A DNA stretch of 64,000 nt from CAYVQE01 sp964454005 (GTDB lineage: Bacteria > Myxococcota > B64-G9), in contig CAYVQE010000015.1 in NCBI GenBank assembly GCA_964454005.1, positions 3,789-67,788 on the forward strand, given 5' to 3'. Each line of letters starts with the position of its first letter. Position 1 is the first letter of the stretch. The translations under genes and the position numbers were made by a program. Positions 48,424 through 62,677 of this stretch are shown piece by piece. Below the pieces are notes generated by a model. That model saw only the letters and a program-made list of their open reading frames with translations. It did no database searches and was not told the DNA's origin.

Positions 48424-50148
48424 ATGAGAGCGGCGAGCGGTCTGCTGGCGGTCTTGTTGGCGGTCGGCGCAGGGCCCGGGGTGGAGGCCGGGCAAGAGGG
48501 GGAAGGTGCCGGGACGACCGGGGAGGCGGAGTCGCTGGACGAGCGGTTGCGGCGGGTGCGCGAGCGGCTGCGCCGCGACCAGCGCGAGCTGGATGCCATC
48601 CTGGAGCAGCGCCGCCGCCGGGCCGAGCGCGACACCGGTGCGCTGCAGCGGCTGGAGCAGCAGCTCGCTGACCTGGACGAGCGGCTCGGCTACCTGGAGG
48701 AGGACTTCGAGGGCGTGCTCGGGGTGCAGGACCGCCTGTTGAAGCGCACCGAACAGGACCGGCTGCAGTGGTCGGCCTCCTACCGGGTGGTGGTCAACAA
48801 CTTCCACCTGGTCGACGATACCGTGGACACGGTGACCAGCCACCTGGAGCTGGTGCTGGATGACTACGGGCAACCGCTGACCGATCCGGCGACCGGCGAT
48901 CCGCTGGTGCGTCCGCTCACCCGCCAGCGGCCCCGCAACATCGATGCCTGGTACGGCTCGCAGTGGCTGAACCGGCTGCGGCTGACCATGACCTGGAACG
49001 CCACCGAGAACCTCCGCTTCTACGGCCAGATCGGCGTGTTCAAGTACTTCAACGAGCTGAAGAATCACCCGACCACGCTGGACATGCACACCAACCGCTA
49101 TCCGCGCGACCCCACCCTGCGCATCGAGCGGGCCTACTTCGACTGGTTCGTCACCGACTGGCTGGTGCTGACCGCCGGCCGGGTGGCCTCGCCCGAGGGT
49201 CCGCCGGCCGAGCTGAAGGAGAACACGGTGCGCAACGCCACCTGGGGCGTGCAGATGGTCGAGGCCGAACTCGAAGCGGTGCTGGTCACGCTGCACCTGT
49301 CGCGCTACTTGCCGGGCACCTACCTGCGCCTGTTCTACATCCCCTTCGCCAACCACGCCGACTTCACCCTGAGCGACGACCGCAGCCTGTTCCGCGACGG
49401 CGGCATCGATCCGATGCACGCCTGGGGGGCGGTGTTCGAGCTGCGCATCCCCGAGCTGGGCGACAACCTGGTCCAGCTCGGCTTCGTCAACGTGCCCCAG
49501 TTCCGGCCGCGCGACATCCCTATCCAGGTGCCCGGGATGGACGAGCCGATCGAGCCCGACGAGCCCACCGGCCAGGACCTGGGCGCCTACTGGATGGCCA
49601 CCGGGCTGGTGGAGTTCAAGGATGTCGGCGGCAGCGGCCTGGATCTGTTCGCCGGCTACACCATGAGCATTCTCAAGCCGGAGGCCGATCGCATGGTCTA
49701 CCAGGTACCGGTCGAGCTGCCGGTGGTCCACCCGACCAGCGGTGAGCAGGTCGACGTGTTCAGCGGCACCCAACGCGTCGAGACCGGCCTGGCCTCCTAC
49801 GAGGAGGGCGCGGGCACCACCAACCTGGGCCACATGTTCTACGCCGGCTTCCGCTTCACCTTGCCCTGGCTCGACGCCTACGCCCCGCGCTTCGGCGCCG
49901 AGATGAACCGCGGCACCAAGTACCACATCAACTGGAACTCGCCATCCGACCTGCTGGTCAACCGGCTGGGCACCAAGGGCTGGGCCTGGGAGGTCTACTG
50001 TATCCAGCAGCTCATCCCCGAGCACCTCTTCGCCCGCCTCGGCTACCTGCAGCTGATCCGCGAGTACGAGGGGCTGTACATCGGGCCCACCACCGCGGTC
50101 GATCAGATCATCGACAACGCCTACCTGTTGATGGAGGCGCGCTGGTAA
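48424..50148 (+). CDS. DUF3373-like outer-membrane porin with N-terminal coiled coil
   Basis: This encodes 574 residues from ATG 48424 with AGGGGAGCGGGG upstream. The signal peptide ends near residue 22 (...GVEA). Residues ~35-100 form a coiled coil (RLRRVRERLRRDQRELDAI, RLEQQLADLDERLGYLEEDF), as in periplasmic anchors of outer-membrane porins. The rest has beta-barrel character (NRLRLTMTWNATENLRFYGQ, AYFDWFVTDWLVLTAGR, GHMFYAGFRFTLPWLDAY) and ends in an aromatic-terminated strand (LLMEARW). Layout and motifs resemble the DUF3373 proteins of delta- and epsilon-proteobacteria. The function is unknown; it may be co-transcribed with the kinase. Confidence 0.7.
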   Translation: MRAASGLLAVLLAVGAGPGVEAGQEGEGAGTTGEAESLDERLRRVRERLRRDQRELDAILEQRRRRAERDTGALQRLEQQLADLDERLGYLEEDFEGVLGVQDRLLKRTEQDRLQWSASYRVVVNNFHLVDDTVDTVTSHLELVLDDYGQPLTDPATGDPLVRPLTRQRPRNIDAWYGSQWLNRLRLTMTWNATENLRFYGQIGVFKYFNELKNHPTTLDMHTNRYPRDPTLRIERAYFDWFVTDWLVLTAGRVASPEGPPAELKENTVRNATWGVQMVEAELEAVLVTLHLSRYLPGTYLRLFYIPFANHADFTLSDDRSLFRDGGIDPMHAWGAVFELRIPELGDNLVQLGFVNVPQFRPRDIPIQVPGMDEPIEPDEPTGQDLGAYWMATGLVEFKDVGGSGLDLFAGYTMSILKPEADRMVYQVPVELPVVHPTSGEQVDVFSGTQRVETGLASYEEGAGTTNLGHMFYAGFRFTLPWLDAYAPRFGAEMNRGTKYHINWNSPSDLLVNRLGTKGWAWEVYCIQQLIPEHLFARLGYLQLIREYEGLYIGPTTAVDQIIDNAYLLMEARW

Positions 50149-50221
50149 CGGCTGGCCCGCCGTCCGCGATCGGGCTCCCGAAAAAAACCTTGACCAAAGG
50201 GTGGCTTAGACCGTTTTTCAT

Positions 50222-50251
50222 TTGACTTGTCCACCCCAGATGGGTTAGAAA
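50222..50251 (+). promoter_or_regulatory. Candidate promoter for panC
   Basis: TTGACT (50222-50227, five of six) and TAGAAA (50246-50251, four of six) are separated by 18 bp. The start point would be near 50258, ~42 nt before ATG 50300. Confidence 0.5.
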
Positions 50252-50299
50252 ACCGCAATTCCAGGCATTGCAGCGGTTGTGCCCGATAGGGGGTCGAGC

Positions 50300-51319
50300 A
50301 TGGCAACCTCCCGAAGTAGCTCGCGAAAAAAGACGTCCCGGGGCCCCGGCGACAAGCAGGTCAGCCGGAAGCGAGCCAAGTCGACCAGCGCCCGGAGCCG
50401 AACGACGACCAGGAAGAAGCCGGCCAAGAAGGCCAAACCGGCCAGCAAGGCCAAGAGCGGCTTCCGCTCGATCCGCAAGTGTTCGGACATGAAGAAGTTT
50501 GTCCGCGAGATGCGCTCGCGGCGGCGCAAGATCGCCCTGGTGCCGACCATGGGCTTTCTGCACGAGGGGCACTTGGAGCTGATCCGCCAGGCCCGCCGGT
50601 CGGCCTCGGTGGTGGTGGTCAGCGTCTTCGTCAACCCGGCCCAGTTCGGCCCGGGCGAGGATCTCGATCGCTACCCGCGCGATCCGGCCGGCGACCGGCG
50701 CAAGATCCGCGCCGAGGGCGCCGACGTCATGTTCGCCCCCGACGTGACCGAGATCTACCCTGAGGGTTTTCAGACCGTTGTCGAGGTGACCGAGGTGACC
50801 CGCAACTACTGCGGCGCCTCGCGCCCGGGCCACTTCCGCGGTGTGACCACGGTGGTGGCCAAGCTGTTCCAGATCGTCCAGCCCGACGAGGCCGTGTTCG
50901 GCGAGAAGGACTACCAGCAGCTGGTGACCATCCGCCGCATGGTGCGCGACCTGGATTTCGATGTCGAGGTCATGGGTCTGCCCACGGTGCGCGAGCAGGA
51001 CGGGCTGGCCATGAGCTCGCGCAACTCGTACCTGTCGCCGGCCCAGCGCCAGCAGGCCACCGCCATCTACCGCGGGCTGCGCAAGGCGCGGCGCCTGTGC
51101 GACAGCGGCGAGTACGACGCGGCCGAGCTGAAGGCCATCGTGCTCGACCTGTTGCGCGAGGAGCGCGAAATCGAGATCGAGTACGTGGCCGTCTGCGATC
51201 CCGAGACCCTGGAGAGCCAGCACGAGGTCGAGCGCGAGGCGGTGCTGCTGGTGGCGGTGCGCATCGGTGCCACCCGCCTGATCGACAACATCCGGCTGCG
51301 CGGCCGCCGCCGGCGCTGA
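50300..51319 (+). CDS. panC: Pantothenate synthetase with a histone-like basic N-terminal tail
   Basis: This encodes 339 residues from ATG 50300 (AGGGGG upstream). PanC homology begins at about residue 57 (IRKCSDMKKFVREM) and is strong: VPTMGFLHEGHLELIRQAR (nucleotidyltransferase HxGH), VSVFVNPAQFGPGEDLDRYP, GHFRGVTTVVAKLFQIVQPD, FGEKDYQQL, REQDGLAMSSRNSYL (KMSKS-like). The enzyme joins pantoate and beta-alanine using ATP, for coenzyme A synthesis. The first 54 residues are unusual: 20 Lys/Arg and one acidic residue, with KKPAKKAKPASKAK resembling histone H1-like tails. No alternative in-frame start lies between the tail and the core, so the tail appears to be translated. Confidence 0.93.
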   Translation: MATSRSSSRKKTSRGPGDKQVSRKRAKSTSARSRTTTRKKPAKKAKPASKAKSGFRSIRKCSDMKKFVREMRSRRRKIALVPTMGFLHEGHLELIRQARRSASVVVVSVFVNPAQFGPGEDLDRYPRDPAGDRRKIRAEGADVMFAPDVTEIYPEGFQTVVEVTEVTRNYCGASRPGHFRGVTTVVAKLFQIVQPDEAVFGEKDYQQLVTIRRMVRDLDFDVEVMGLPTVREQDGLAMSSRNSYLSPAQRQQATAIYRGLRKARRLCDSGEYDAAELKAIVLDLLREEREIEIEYVAVCDPETLESQHEVEREAVLLVAVRIGATRLIDNIRLRGRRRR

Positions 51320-51333
51320 TCGGGGGAGCGGGG

Positions 51334-52194
51334 ATGCGCTGGTCCGCCGTCCTGCTGCCGCTGCTGCTGGCCGGCTGCGCCGGTGGGCAGCGCCCGGCCC
51401 AACCCCCGCCGCCGGCCCGACCGGCGGCCCGAAGCCCGGCCGAGCTGGTGCGCATCGCCGGGGCCTACAGCGACCGGGGCGAGAGCCGCAAGGCGCTGGC
51501 GGTGTTGGATCGCGCGCTCGAGCAAGAGCCCGAGCTGGCCATGGGCTGGTACCAGCGCGGCCTGGCCCTGTCGCGGCTCGAGCGCATCGACCAGGCCGTC
51601 GCCGCGCTGGAGCGGGCCCATCGGCTCGACCCGGCCCATGCCGATACGGCCCTGCTGCTGGGCATGGCCTACGACCTGCAACGCCGCAACGCCGACGCCC
51701 TGCGGGTCTATCGGGCAGCGCTAGAGCACCATGCCGAGCATGCCGAGCTGTTGCACGAGTACGGGTTGAGCCTGCTGATGGCCGAGCGGGTTCCGGCCGG
51801 CATCGAGGCGCTGGAACGGGCCCGCCGGGTGGAGCCGGGCGACGCCGATCTGCTGGGCGATCTGGGCTACGCCTATCTGGTGGCCGGCCGGTCCGAGCAG
51901 GCCCGCGGGGCGTTGCGCCGGTCGCTCGAGCGCAAACCGGGCGCGCCGCAGGTGGTGTTCAACCTGGCCCGTGCCCAGCTGGCCTGCGGCGACCTGGCTG
52001 GCGCCCGCGCGGCGCTGGAGCGGCTGATCGAGCTGGTGCCGCAACAGGCCCAACCCCACTTCCACCTGGGCGTGGTGCTCGAGCGGCTGGGCGAGCTGGA
52101 TGCGGCCCGGGCGGCGGTCGAGCGGGCGCTCGAGCTGGATCCGGACCTGGCCCCGGCCCGCCGCTGGCTCGAGGCCCACCCGGCTCAGCCGTAG
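51334..52194 (+). CDS. TPR-repeat lipoprotein
   Basis: This encodes 286 residues; ATG 51334 follows GGGGGAGCGGGG. The signal peptide ends in a lipobox (LLLAGCAG), so it is a probable lipoprotein. A Pro-rich linker (~20-35) leads into about seven TPRs (~38-280), e.g. PELAMGWYQRGLALSRLERI, ADTALLLGMAYDLQRRNADA and AQPHFHLGVVLERLGELDAA. This resembles PilF-type outer-membrane-directed TPR lipoproteins, but no pilus genes are nearby. It lies 14 nt after panC and converges with the phosphatase gene, overlapping its 3' end by 10 bp. Confidence 0.8.
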   Translation: MRWSAVLLPLLLAGCAGGQRPAQPPPPARPAARSPAELVRIAGAYSDRGESRKALAVLDRALEQEPELAMGWYQRGLALSRLERIDQAVAALERAHRLDPAHADTALLLGMAYDLQRRNADALRVYRAALEHHAEHAELLHEYGLSLLMAERVPAGIEALERARRVEPGDADLLGDLGYAYLVAGRSEQARGALRRSLERKPGAPQVVFNLARAQLACGDLAGARAALERLIELVPQQAQPHFHLGVVLERLGELDAARAAVERALELDPDLAPARRWLEAHPAQP

Positions 52195-52988
52195 CAGGGT
52201 CCCGGTGGCAACGGCTCGGCCAGCGAGGCCAGCAACGCCCGGTGCAGCCGGCCGTTGCTGGCGCAGGTGTCGCTACCCGTGCCGTCGAACGGCGCGCCGT
52301 CGGTGCGGCTGAGGGTGCCGCCCGCCTCGCGCACCAGCAGGGCGCCGGCGGCCACGTCCCAGGGCTGGGTGCCCAACTCCCAGTAGCCATCCAGCCGACC
52401 GCAGGCCACGTGGCACAGATCCAACGCCGCCGAGCCGCCGCGGCGCACGCCGCGGGTGCGCATGGTCAGCGCGGCGAAGCGATCCAGGTTGGTGTCGGAC
52501 CGTTCGCAGCGGTCGTAGGGAAAGCCGGTGGCCAGCAGCGACTGACTCAGCTGGCTGGTCCGGCTGACCCGGATCGGCGTGTCGTTGCAGCGGGCGCCTT
52601 GGCCGCGGACGGCCTCGAAGCGCTCGTCGAGCATGGGGTTGTAGACCAGCCCGACCAGGGTGCGGCCGTGCTGGCGCAGCGCCAGGCTGCAGCAGAAGGC
52701 CGGATAGCCGTGGGTGTAGTTGGTGGTGCCGTCGACCGGATCGATCACCCAGACCAGCGCGCCGCCCGGGTCGCCGTCGGCGGCCGACTCCTCGGCCAGC
52801 ACCGCGGCCTCTGGAACGGCCGGGCGCAGGATCTCCAGGATGGACTGCTCGCAGGCCCGATCCACGTCGGTCACCAGGTCGTAGCGGCCCTTGTGATCGA
52901 CCTGGCGGGCATCGTCCAAGCCGGCGCGCATCAGCCGGCCGGCGGCGGCCGCCGCCTGGCGCATGGCGGCCAGGGCGCGTTCGATCAC
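52185..52988 (-). CDS. Inositol monophosphatase family protein
   Basis: This encodes 267 residues. GTG 52988 overlaps the stop of the upstream gene (GTGA) and starts the conserved region (ERALAAMRQAAAAAGRLM). Metal-binding motifs of the Li+-sensitive phosphatase superfamily are present: VTDVDRACEQ, VLAEESAADG (Glu), WVIDPVDGTTNYTHGYP (DPxDGT) and WDVAAGALLVREAGG. These residues coordinate Mg2+ for phosphate hydrolysis. Substrates in the family include inositol phosphates, fructose bisphosphate and PAP; the sequence is closest in style to SuhB-like IMPases. The frame continues open far upstream, but that part is out-of-frame shadow of the CDC-like and CstA genes. Confidence 0.9.
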   Translation of the reverse strand: MIERALAAMRQAAAAAGRLMRAGLDDARQVDHKGRYDLVTDVDRACEQSILEILRPAVPEAAVLAEESAADGDPGGALVWVIDPVDGTTNYTHGYPAFCCSLALRQHGRTLVGLVYNPMLDERFEAVRGQGARCNDTPIRVSRTSQLSQSLLATGFPYDRCERSDTNLDRFAALTMRTRGVRRGGSAALDLCHVACGRLDGYWELGTQPWDVAAGALLVREAGGTLSRTDGAPFDGTGSDTCASNGRLHRALLASLAEPLPPGPCYG

Positions 52989-54256
52989 GGCTGCCTCCTG
53001 CGCAGCAGCCCGAGCGCCAGCAGCAGCCCGAGCGCAAGGCCGGGTGTCAGCCCGGTCCCGGCCGGCGCTGCGGTGCCGGCGCAGCCGCAGCCGAGCCCGC
53101 CGTCGTCGGCGCCGGGGCCCCAGTCGTAGTCGCTGTCGAGTTCGAGTTCGAGCTGCTGTTCGCGGTCGGCCTCGAGGTTGAAGGGATCGGTCTGGGCGCT
53201 TCGCCAGCCTTCGCGGGCGGCGCCCAGCTGCCAGCGGCCGGCGGGGACGCCGGTGAAGGCGAACGTCCCCTCGGCGTCGGTGGTGGTGGTGCGGCCCGGC
53301 TGCGGCGCCTCGGGTTGCCACAGGCTGACCCGGGTGCCAGCCGCGGCCTGTGGCTCGCCGCCCTCGGGATCGGCGAGCAGCACCGTGCCCGCCACCCGGT
53401 AGCTGGGCTCGACCGGATCCTCGCCCGGGTGGTGGAGCACGAAGTCCAGCCGGCGGTCCTCGGCGACCAGTACGTCGATCCGCTGCTGGCCGTCGTAGTC
53501 GCTGCGGCGGGCGGCCAGCGACAGCAGGCCGGTGGGCACCTGGGTCAGCCGGTAGCCGCCGCTGGCCGCGGTGGCGGCGGACAGCGGCGGCTCGGTGCCG
53601 TAGAGCACCACCTGCGATCCGCTGCGATCCAGCGGGTTTTCGCTCAAGGCCACGTACCCGCTGATCGAGAGGTTGGCGGGCAGGCTGGCCAAGGCCAGGT
53701 CCACCAGCGCCGGCGCGTCGGCGCTGACGGCCACCCCGCCGCGCTCGACGATCTGGTGGCTTTGCCGGATGGCACGCAGATCGTAGCTGCCGGGCTCGAG
53801 GCCCACCAGCGCGTAGGCCCCGCCCGGGCCCGAGAGGCTGCGGGCCCGCAGCCGGCCTTCCTGCAGGGCCTGGATCAGCGTGCCGGCGCAGCCGCTGCCA
53901 TCGCAGCGCACCGTGCCTGCCACCTGGCCGGTATCGGCCGGCGGCGGCTCCAGGGCGAAGTCGCGGTTGGCGTCCTGGGTCAGATCGAGCGCACCGGTCG
54001 ATTCGCCCACCAGCCCGGCCGCGGCGCAGGTCACCCCGTAGACGCCGGCCGGGATGCCGGGTAGGGCGTAGCGGCCCTCGGCGTTGGTTTGGACATACAG
54101 CCCGCTGCCGCGTACCAGCACCACCGCGCCGTCGACCGGGTCGCCGGTGTCGGCGCGGGTGACCTGACCCTCGAGCAGGGCGCCTGCTGCAGGCGCCGCT
54201 GGGCCCAGCCACAGTGCGACCAGGCCCATCGTCCAGTTGGCCCATCGGCTGTTCAC
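52985..54256 (-). CDS. Carboxypeptidase-regulatory-like repeat protein with MYXO-CTERM tail
   Basis: This encodes 423 residues. GTG 54256 has AGCGAGGTGAG just upstream; a longer start at 54286 is less likely. The signal peptide (MGLVALWLGPAAPAAG region) is followed by several beta-sandwich units of the carboxypeptidase regulatory type: EGQVTRADTGDPVDGAVVLV with NAEGRYALPGIPAGVYGV, GGAYALVGLEPGSYDLRAI, and DAEGTFAFTGVPAGRWQLG. The end is a MYXO-CTERM-like signal: GLGCGCAGTAAP, hydrophobic helix LALGLLLALGLL, RRRQP. It is probably a surface-sorted structural or adhesin-like protein. Its stop overlaps the phosphatase start by 4 bp. Confidence 0.82.
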   Translation of the reverse strand: MNSRWANWTMGLVALWLGPAAPAAGALLEGQVTRADTGDPVDGAVVLVRGSGLYVQTNAEGRYALPGIPAGVYGVTCAAAGLVGESTGALDLTQDANRDFALEPPPADTGQVAGTVRCDGSGCAGTLIQALQEGRLRARSLSGPGGAYALVGLEPGSYDLRAIRQSHQIVERGGVAVSADAPALVDLALASLPANLSISGYVALSENPLDRSGSQVVLYGTEPPLSAATAASGGYRLTQVPTGLLSLAARRSDYDGQQRIDVLVAEDRRLDFVLHHPGEDPVEPSYRVAGTVLLADPEGGEPQAAAGTRVSLWQPEAPQPGRTTTTDAEGTFAFTGVPAGRWQLGAAREGWRSAQTDPFNLEADREQQLELELDSDYDWGPGADDGGLGCGCAGTAAPAGTGLTPGLALGLLLALGLLRRRQP

Positions 54257-54310
54257 GCTCACCTCGCTGTCTGGCGCCGCCGGCACGATTCAACAGGCCA
54301 GTCCATCGCC

Positions 54311-55858
54311 TTAACGTTCTATTTCGCGCGCCAACGCGTCCGGTTTGCGCAGCGATTCCACCGGGGCGTCCGCCTCCGGGGCCAGCCTTGGCCGCCGCCA
54401 CAGAAAAAAGCCGAGGGCGGCTGCGCCGATCACCAGGCCGATGGTCGTACCCAAGGTGGGATCCAGGCCCAGGCAGCCCTTGGCCCGGCGCTCGACCAGG
54501 ATAAAGGTCACGGTCATCACGGTCATGAACGTCGCCGGCAGCGCCGCCAGCCACCAGCGGCTGGCCCGCCGGGCCAGGAACACGGCCGCTGTCCACAGCG
54601 CCACCGCGGCCAGGGTCTGGTTGGCCCAGCCGAAGTAGCGCCAGATCACGCCGAAGGGCAAAAACATCAGCAGCAGCGACAGCCCGAACAGGGGCAGCGC
54701 CAGCAGCAGGCGCTTGCGCGGCCGGGCCTGATCCAGCCCCAGCGCGTCGCCCAGGATCAGCCGCGCTACCCGAAAGGCGGTGTCGCCCGAGGTGATCGGC
54801 AGCACGATCACGCCCAGCACCGCCAGCACCCCGCCGAAGGTGCCCATGGTCTCGGTGCAGATGGTGTGGACCACCACCGCCGCCCGGTTCAGCTCGGGCC
54901 CCAGCGCTGCGGCCAGCCCGGCGACGCCGCCGTAATGGCCCTGGGCGGCCGAAGCCCAGATCAGCGCGATCAGGCCCTCGGCGATCATGGCGCCGTAGAA
55001 CACCGGCCGCAGGTGGCGCTCGCTCCTGAGGCAGCGGGCCATCATCGGGCTCTGGGTGGCGTGGAAGCCGGAGATGGCGCCGCAGGAGACGGTGATGAAG
55101 ATGATCGGCCAGGCCGGCACGTCTTGCGGGTGGAGGTTCTGCAGGGTGAACGCCGGCGGGCTCATGGCGCCGAAGATCATGGCCCCGGCCAGCCCGGCCA
55201 CCATGACCAGCAGCGCCATGGCGAAGAAGGGGTAGACCCGGCCGATGACCTTGTCGACCGGCAGCAGGGTGGCCACCAGGTAGTAGGCGAAGATCAGCGT
55301 CATCACCAGCCACTGCCACAGCGGTAGATCCTGCCAGCTCGACTCCAGCAGGGCCACCGCATCCGGGCCGGCCCAGCCGAAGGCGGTCTCGGCCGGCAGC
55401 ATGTTGACGATCAGCGCCGCCGGCGCCTTGACGAAGACCGTGCCCACCAGGATCATCAGCAGCAGGATGAAGAACGTGGCCAGCTTGCGGGCGTGGCGGC
55501 CCAGGTAGTGGCCGATCAGCGCCGGCAGCCCGGCGCCGCCGTTGCGCACCGACATGGCCCCGGCCATGAAGTCGTGCACCGCTCCGCCCAACACCGCCCC
55601 CAGCACGATCCACAGAAAGACCTGCGGGCCCCACAGCGCGCCCATGATGGGGCCGAATACCGGGCCCAAACCGGCGATGTTGAGCAATTGGACCAGATAG
55701 ACCCGCCAGGTGGGCATGGCCACGTAGTCCACGCCGTCGGCCAGCCGCAGCGCCGGGGTGGGCCGGGCTGGATCGGGCCGCACGCTGGCAGCGGTCAGCC
55801 GGCCGTAGATGAAGTAGCCGAGCACCAGCAAAGCGATGCCGGACAGAAACACCACCAT
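54311..55858 (-). CDS. cstA: CstA-family carbon starvation / peptide transporter
   Basis: This encodes 515 residues; ATG 55858 (MVVFLSGIALLVLGYFIYG) has GGGAGGT upstream and matches the normal CstA start. About 14 membrane helices are predicted. Family motifs include GVDYVAMPTWRVYLVQLLNI, AGLGPVFGPIMGALWGP, GAVHDFMAGAMSVRNGGAGL, VSCGAISGFHATQSPMMAR and LPITSGDTAFRVARLI. Members take up peptides or pyruvate under starvation. The length is that of the short CstA form. A MYXO-CTERM gene begins 54 nt downstream on the same strand, but co-transcription is uncertain. Confidence 0.92.
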   Translation of the reverse strand: MVVFLSGIALLVLGYFIYGRLTAASVRPDPARPTPALRLADGVDYVAMPTWRVYLVQLLNIAGLGPVFGPIMGALWGPQVFLWIVLGAVLGGAVHDFMAGAMSVRNGGAGLPALIGHYLGRHARKLATFFILLLMILVGTVFVKAPAALIVNMLPAETAFGWAGPDAVALLESSWQDLPLWQWLVMTLIFAYYLVATLLPVDKVIGRVYPFFAMALLVMVAGLAGAMIFGAMSPPAFTLQNLHPQDVPAWPIIFITVSCGAISGFHATQSPMMARCLRSERHLRPVFYGAMIAEGLIALIWASAAQGHYGGVAGLAAALGPELNRAAVVVHTICTETMGTFGGVLAVLGVIVLPITSGDTAFRVARLILGDALGLDQARPRKRLLLALPLFGLSLLLMFLPFGVIWRYFGWANQTLAAVALWTAAVFLARRASRWWLAALPATFMTVMTVTFILVERRAKGCLGLDPTLGTTIGLVIGAAALGFFLWRRPRLAPEADAPVESLRKPDALAREIER

Positions 55859-56135
55859 GGCCGCCCTGCACCTCCCAGCCCGCAGTCTAGCGCCGCCCCT
55901 TTCGCGGAACAAGGCCGGGGCAGGCAACTGGGAAAAGGGCTTGCCAGGACCGGCGGGCCATGTTTAGAGTCGGGCTCGCCGGCCGTTTTCGCCGCCCATG
56001 CGTTTCAAGCGCTCGGTATTGCTGCGATCTCGGCGACCGGTGGCCGGGGGCGGATGCGAAATCGCGTTCTCGGCGCTGGCGGGGTACCCGTTCGGAACGA
56101 TCGGAATGAATCGTCTAGCCAAAAGGAGAGCTTGC

Positions 56136-61415
<5,280 letters not shown>

Positions 61416-61450
61416 GCCGGCAGGCTGCGGGACGACCGGAGACCAACCCA

Positions 61451-61480
61451 CCCCCGCCCGATTCCGGGCGGGGGTTTTTT
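61451..61480 (+). terminator. Rho-independent terminator of the S8 protease gene
   Basis: A perfect 10-bp stem (61451-61460 CCCCCGCCCG against 61465-61474, loop ATTC) is followed by six T (61475-61480), 36 nt after the stop codon at 61415. Confidence 0.9.
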
Positions 61481-61537
61481 ATTGGTGGCCAGGAGCCCAG
61501 GCGGCCGGGGGCGTTTCAGCTCGATCGGGATCAGCCG

Positions 61538-62629
61538 TCAACGCTTGCCGCCGCCGAAGATCAGCTTCTCGGCGTTGCTGCGGTAGAACTCGCGCAGCAG
61601 CGGCCGGGGAAGGTCGATGCCGTCGATGGTCCACTGGCCCTGGATGGGGGTGGGATGCGCCAGGCCGCGGCGGTCGGTCTCGAAGTAGGCCCGGTGGGCG
61701 CGGTAGAAGCGGTCGGCGTCGCTCTCGTCGTCGGGCCAGATGGACAGCGAGCCGAGCTGGTAGCCGCCGGGCCGGATGATGATGTCCGAGCCGAACAGGA
61801 TCCGATCCGGGTGCTTTTCGAACAGGGCCCGCACGCGCTGCGGCGGGTGGCGGCCGATCTCGGCCAGGCGGGCCGAGGTGTCGACGTAGGCGTTGGGGTG
61901 GCTGGCCAGCAGCCGCTCGACGTAGTCCAGATCCTCGGGGTTGTTGGCCAGGTGGATCAGCAAAAAGGTGGCCTCCGGATGCCGCGCGATCAAACGATCG
62001 CGCGCGGCCAGCAGTGATTCGCGGCTGGGCAGGTTCTCGCCCCAGAAGCTCCAGCCGGGTGCGAACAGCAGCTCCAAGTGGCGCTCGTTGCGCGGGCCGG
62101 GTCGGGCGAAGAACGCCCTGGGATCGCCGGTGTGCATGGCCACCACGGCATCCAGCTCGGCCGCCTTGGCCATGATCGGATCGAGCCTGGCGTCGTCGAC
62201 CGCCAGCAGCGCACCGTCGGCGGTGCGCACCCCGAGGCCCAGGTTTTTGAAGATCTTGATGCCGCGGGCCCCGGCGGCCAGCGCCCGCTCCAGCCGCCGG
62301 GCCTCGCGCGCCGGCCAGCCCGGATGGTCGATGCCGCTCCAGTCCAGGTTGGCGAAAAAGGCGAAACGATCGCCGAGCCGCTGCTTCAACGCCACGGTCG
62401 CCCGGAACCGGGCCGAGCCGGCCGGCCCGGCGCTCTTGGTGCAAAACCGCGTTACCCGGTTGCGTTCGAACAGCGCCAGGGCCCGCTTCACGCAGCCCGG
62501 CTCGGGCGTCAGGTGCACGTGGGAGTCGATAAGCGGAATCAGCTCGGCGTCGCGGTCCTGCTCGGCGGGCAGCGGACAGCCGCCGGCGAGCAGCGCCAGG
62601 CCGGACAATAGTAGTATGCAGCGCACCAT
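61538..62629 (-). CDS. Amidohydrolase-family lipoprotein
   Basis: This encodes 363 residues. I chose ATG 62629 because it starts a signal peptide with a good lipobox (LLAGGC) and a -10-like TATACT lies just upstream. Motifs of the amidohydrolase-2 TIM barrel are visible: LIDSHVHLTPEPGC (metal-binding HxH), GIKIFKNLGLG (Lys at the position often bridging the metals), VVAMHTGDP, FLLIHLANNPEDL and RILFGSDIII (C-terminal metal-binding Asp). Family members hydrolyse or decarboxylate small carboxylates and lactones. Lipid anchoring is unusual for the family, which is mainly cytoplasmic. The gene stands alone, and nothing in the context indicates a substrate. Confidence 0.85.
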   Translation of the reverse strand: MVRCILLLSGLALLAGGCPLPAEQDRDAELIPLIDSHVHLTPEPGCVKRALALFERNRVTRFCTKSAGPAGSARFRATVALKQRLGDRFAFFANLDWSGIDHPGWPAREARRLERALAAGARGIKIFKNLGLGVRTADGALLAVDDARLDPIMAKAAELDAVVAMHTGDPRAFFARPGPRNERHLELLFAPGWSFWGENLPSRESLLAARDRLIARHPEATFLLIHLANNPEDLDYVERLLASHPNAYVDTSARLAEIGRHPPQRVRALFEKHPDRILFGSDIIIRPGGYQLGSLSIWPDDESDADRFYRAHRAYFETDRRGLAHPTPIQGQWTIDGIDLPRPLLREFYRSNAEKLIFGGGKR

Positions 62630-62648
62630 CGGCCCCCAGTCGCTGGAC

Positions 62649-62677
62649 AGTATAGCCGCAATCGGTCGCTGCCGGAA
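62649..62677 (-). promoter_or_regulatory. Candidate promoter for the amidohydrolase gene
   Basis: On the minus strand TATACT (62654-62649, five of six) lies 17 bp after TTCCGG (62677-62672, a poor -35). The start point would be near 62642, 13 nt before ATG 62629. Confidence 0.35.

Noticed and set aside
52989..55871. Continuous minus-strand reading frame upstream of the phosphatase gene, giving a 1228-residue protein
   Set aside because: Only the last 267 residues are a recognisable protein. The rest is the wrong frame of the MYXO-CTERM and CstA genes on the same strand and is compositionally abnormal (Arg/Gly/Ala-rich).
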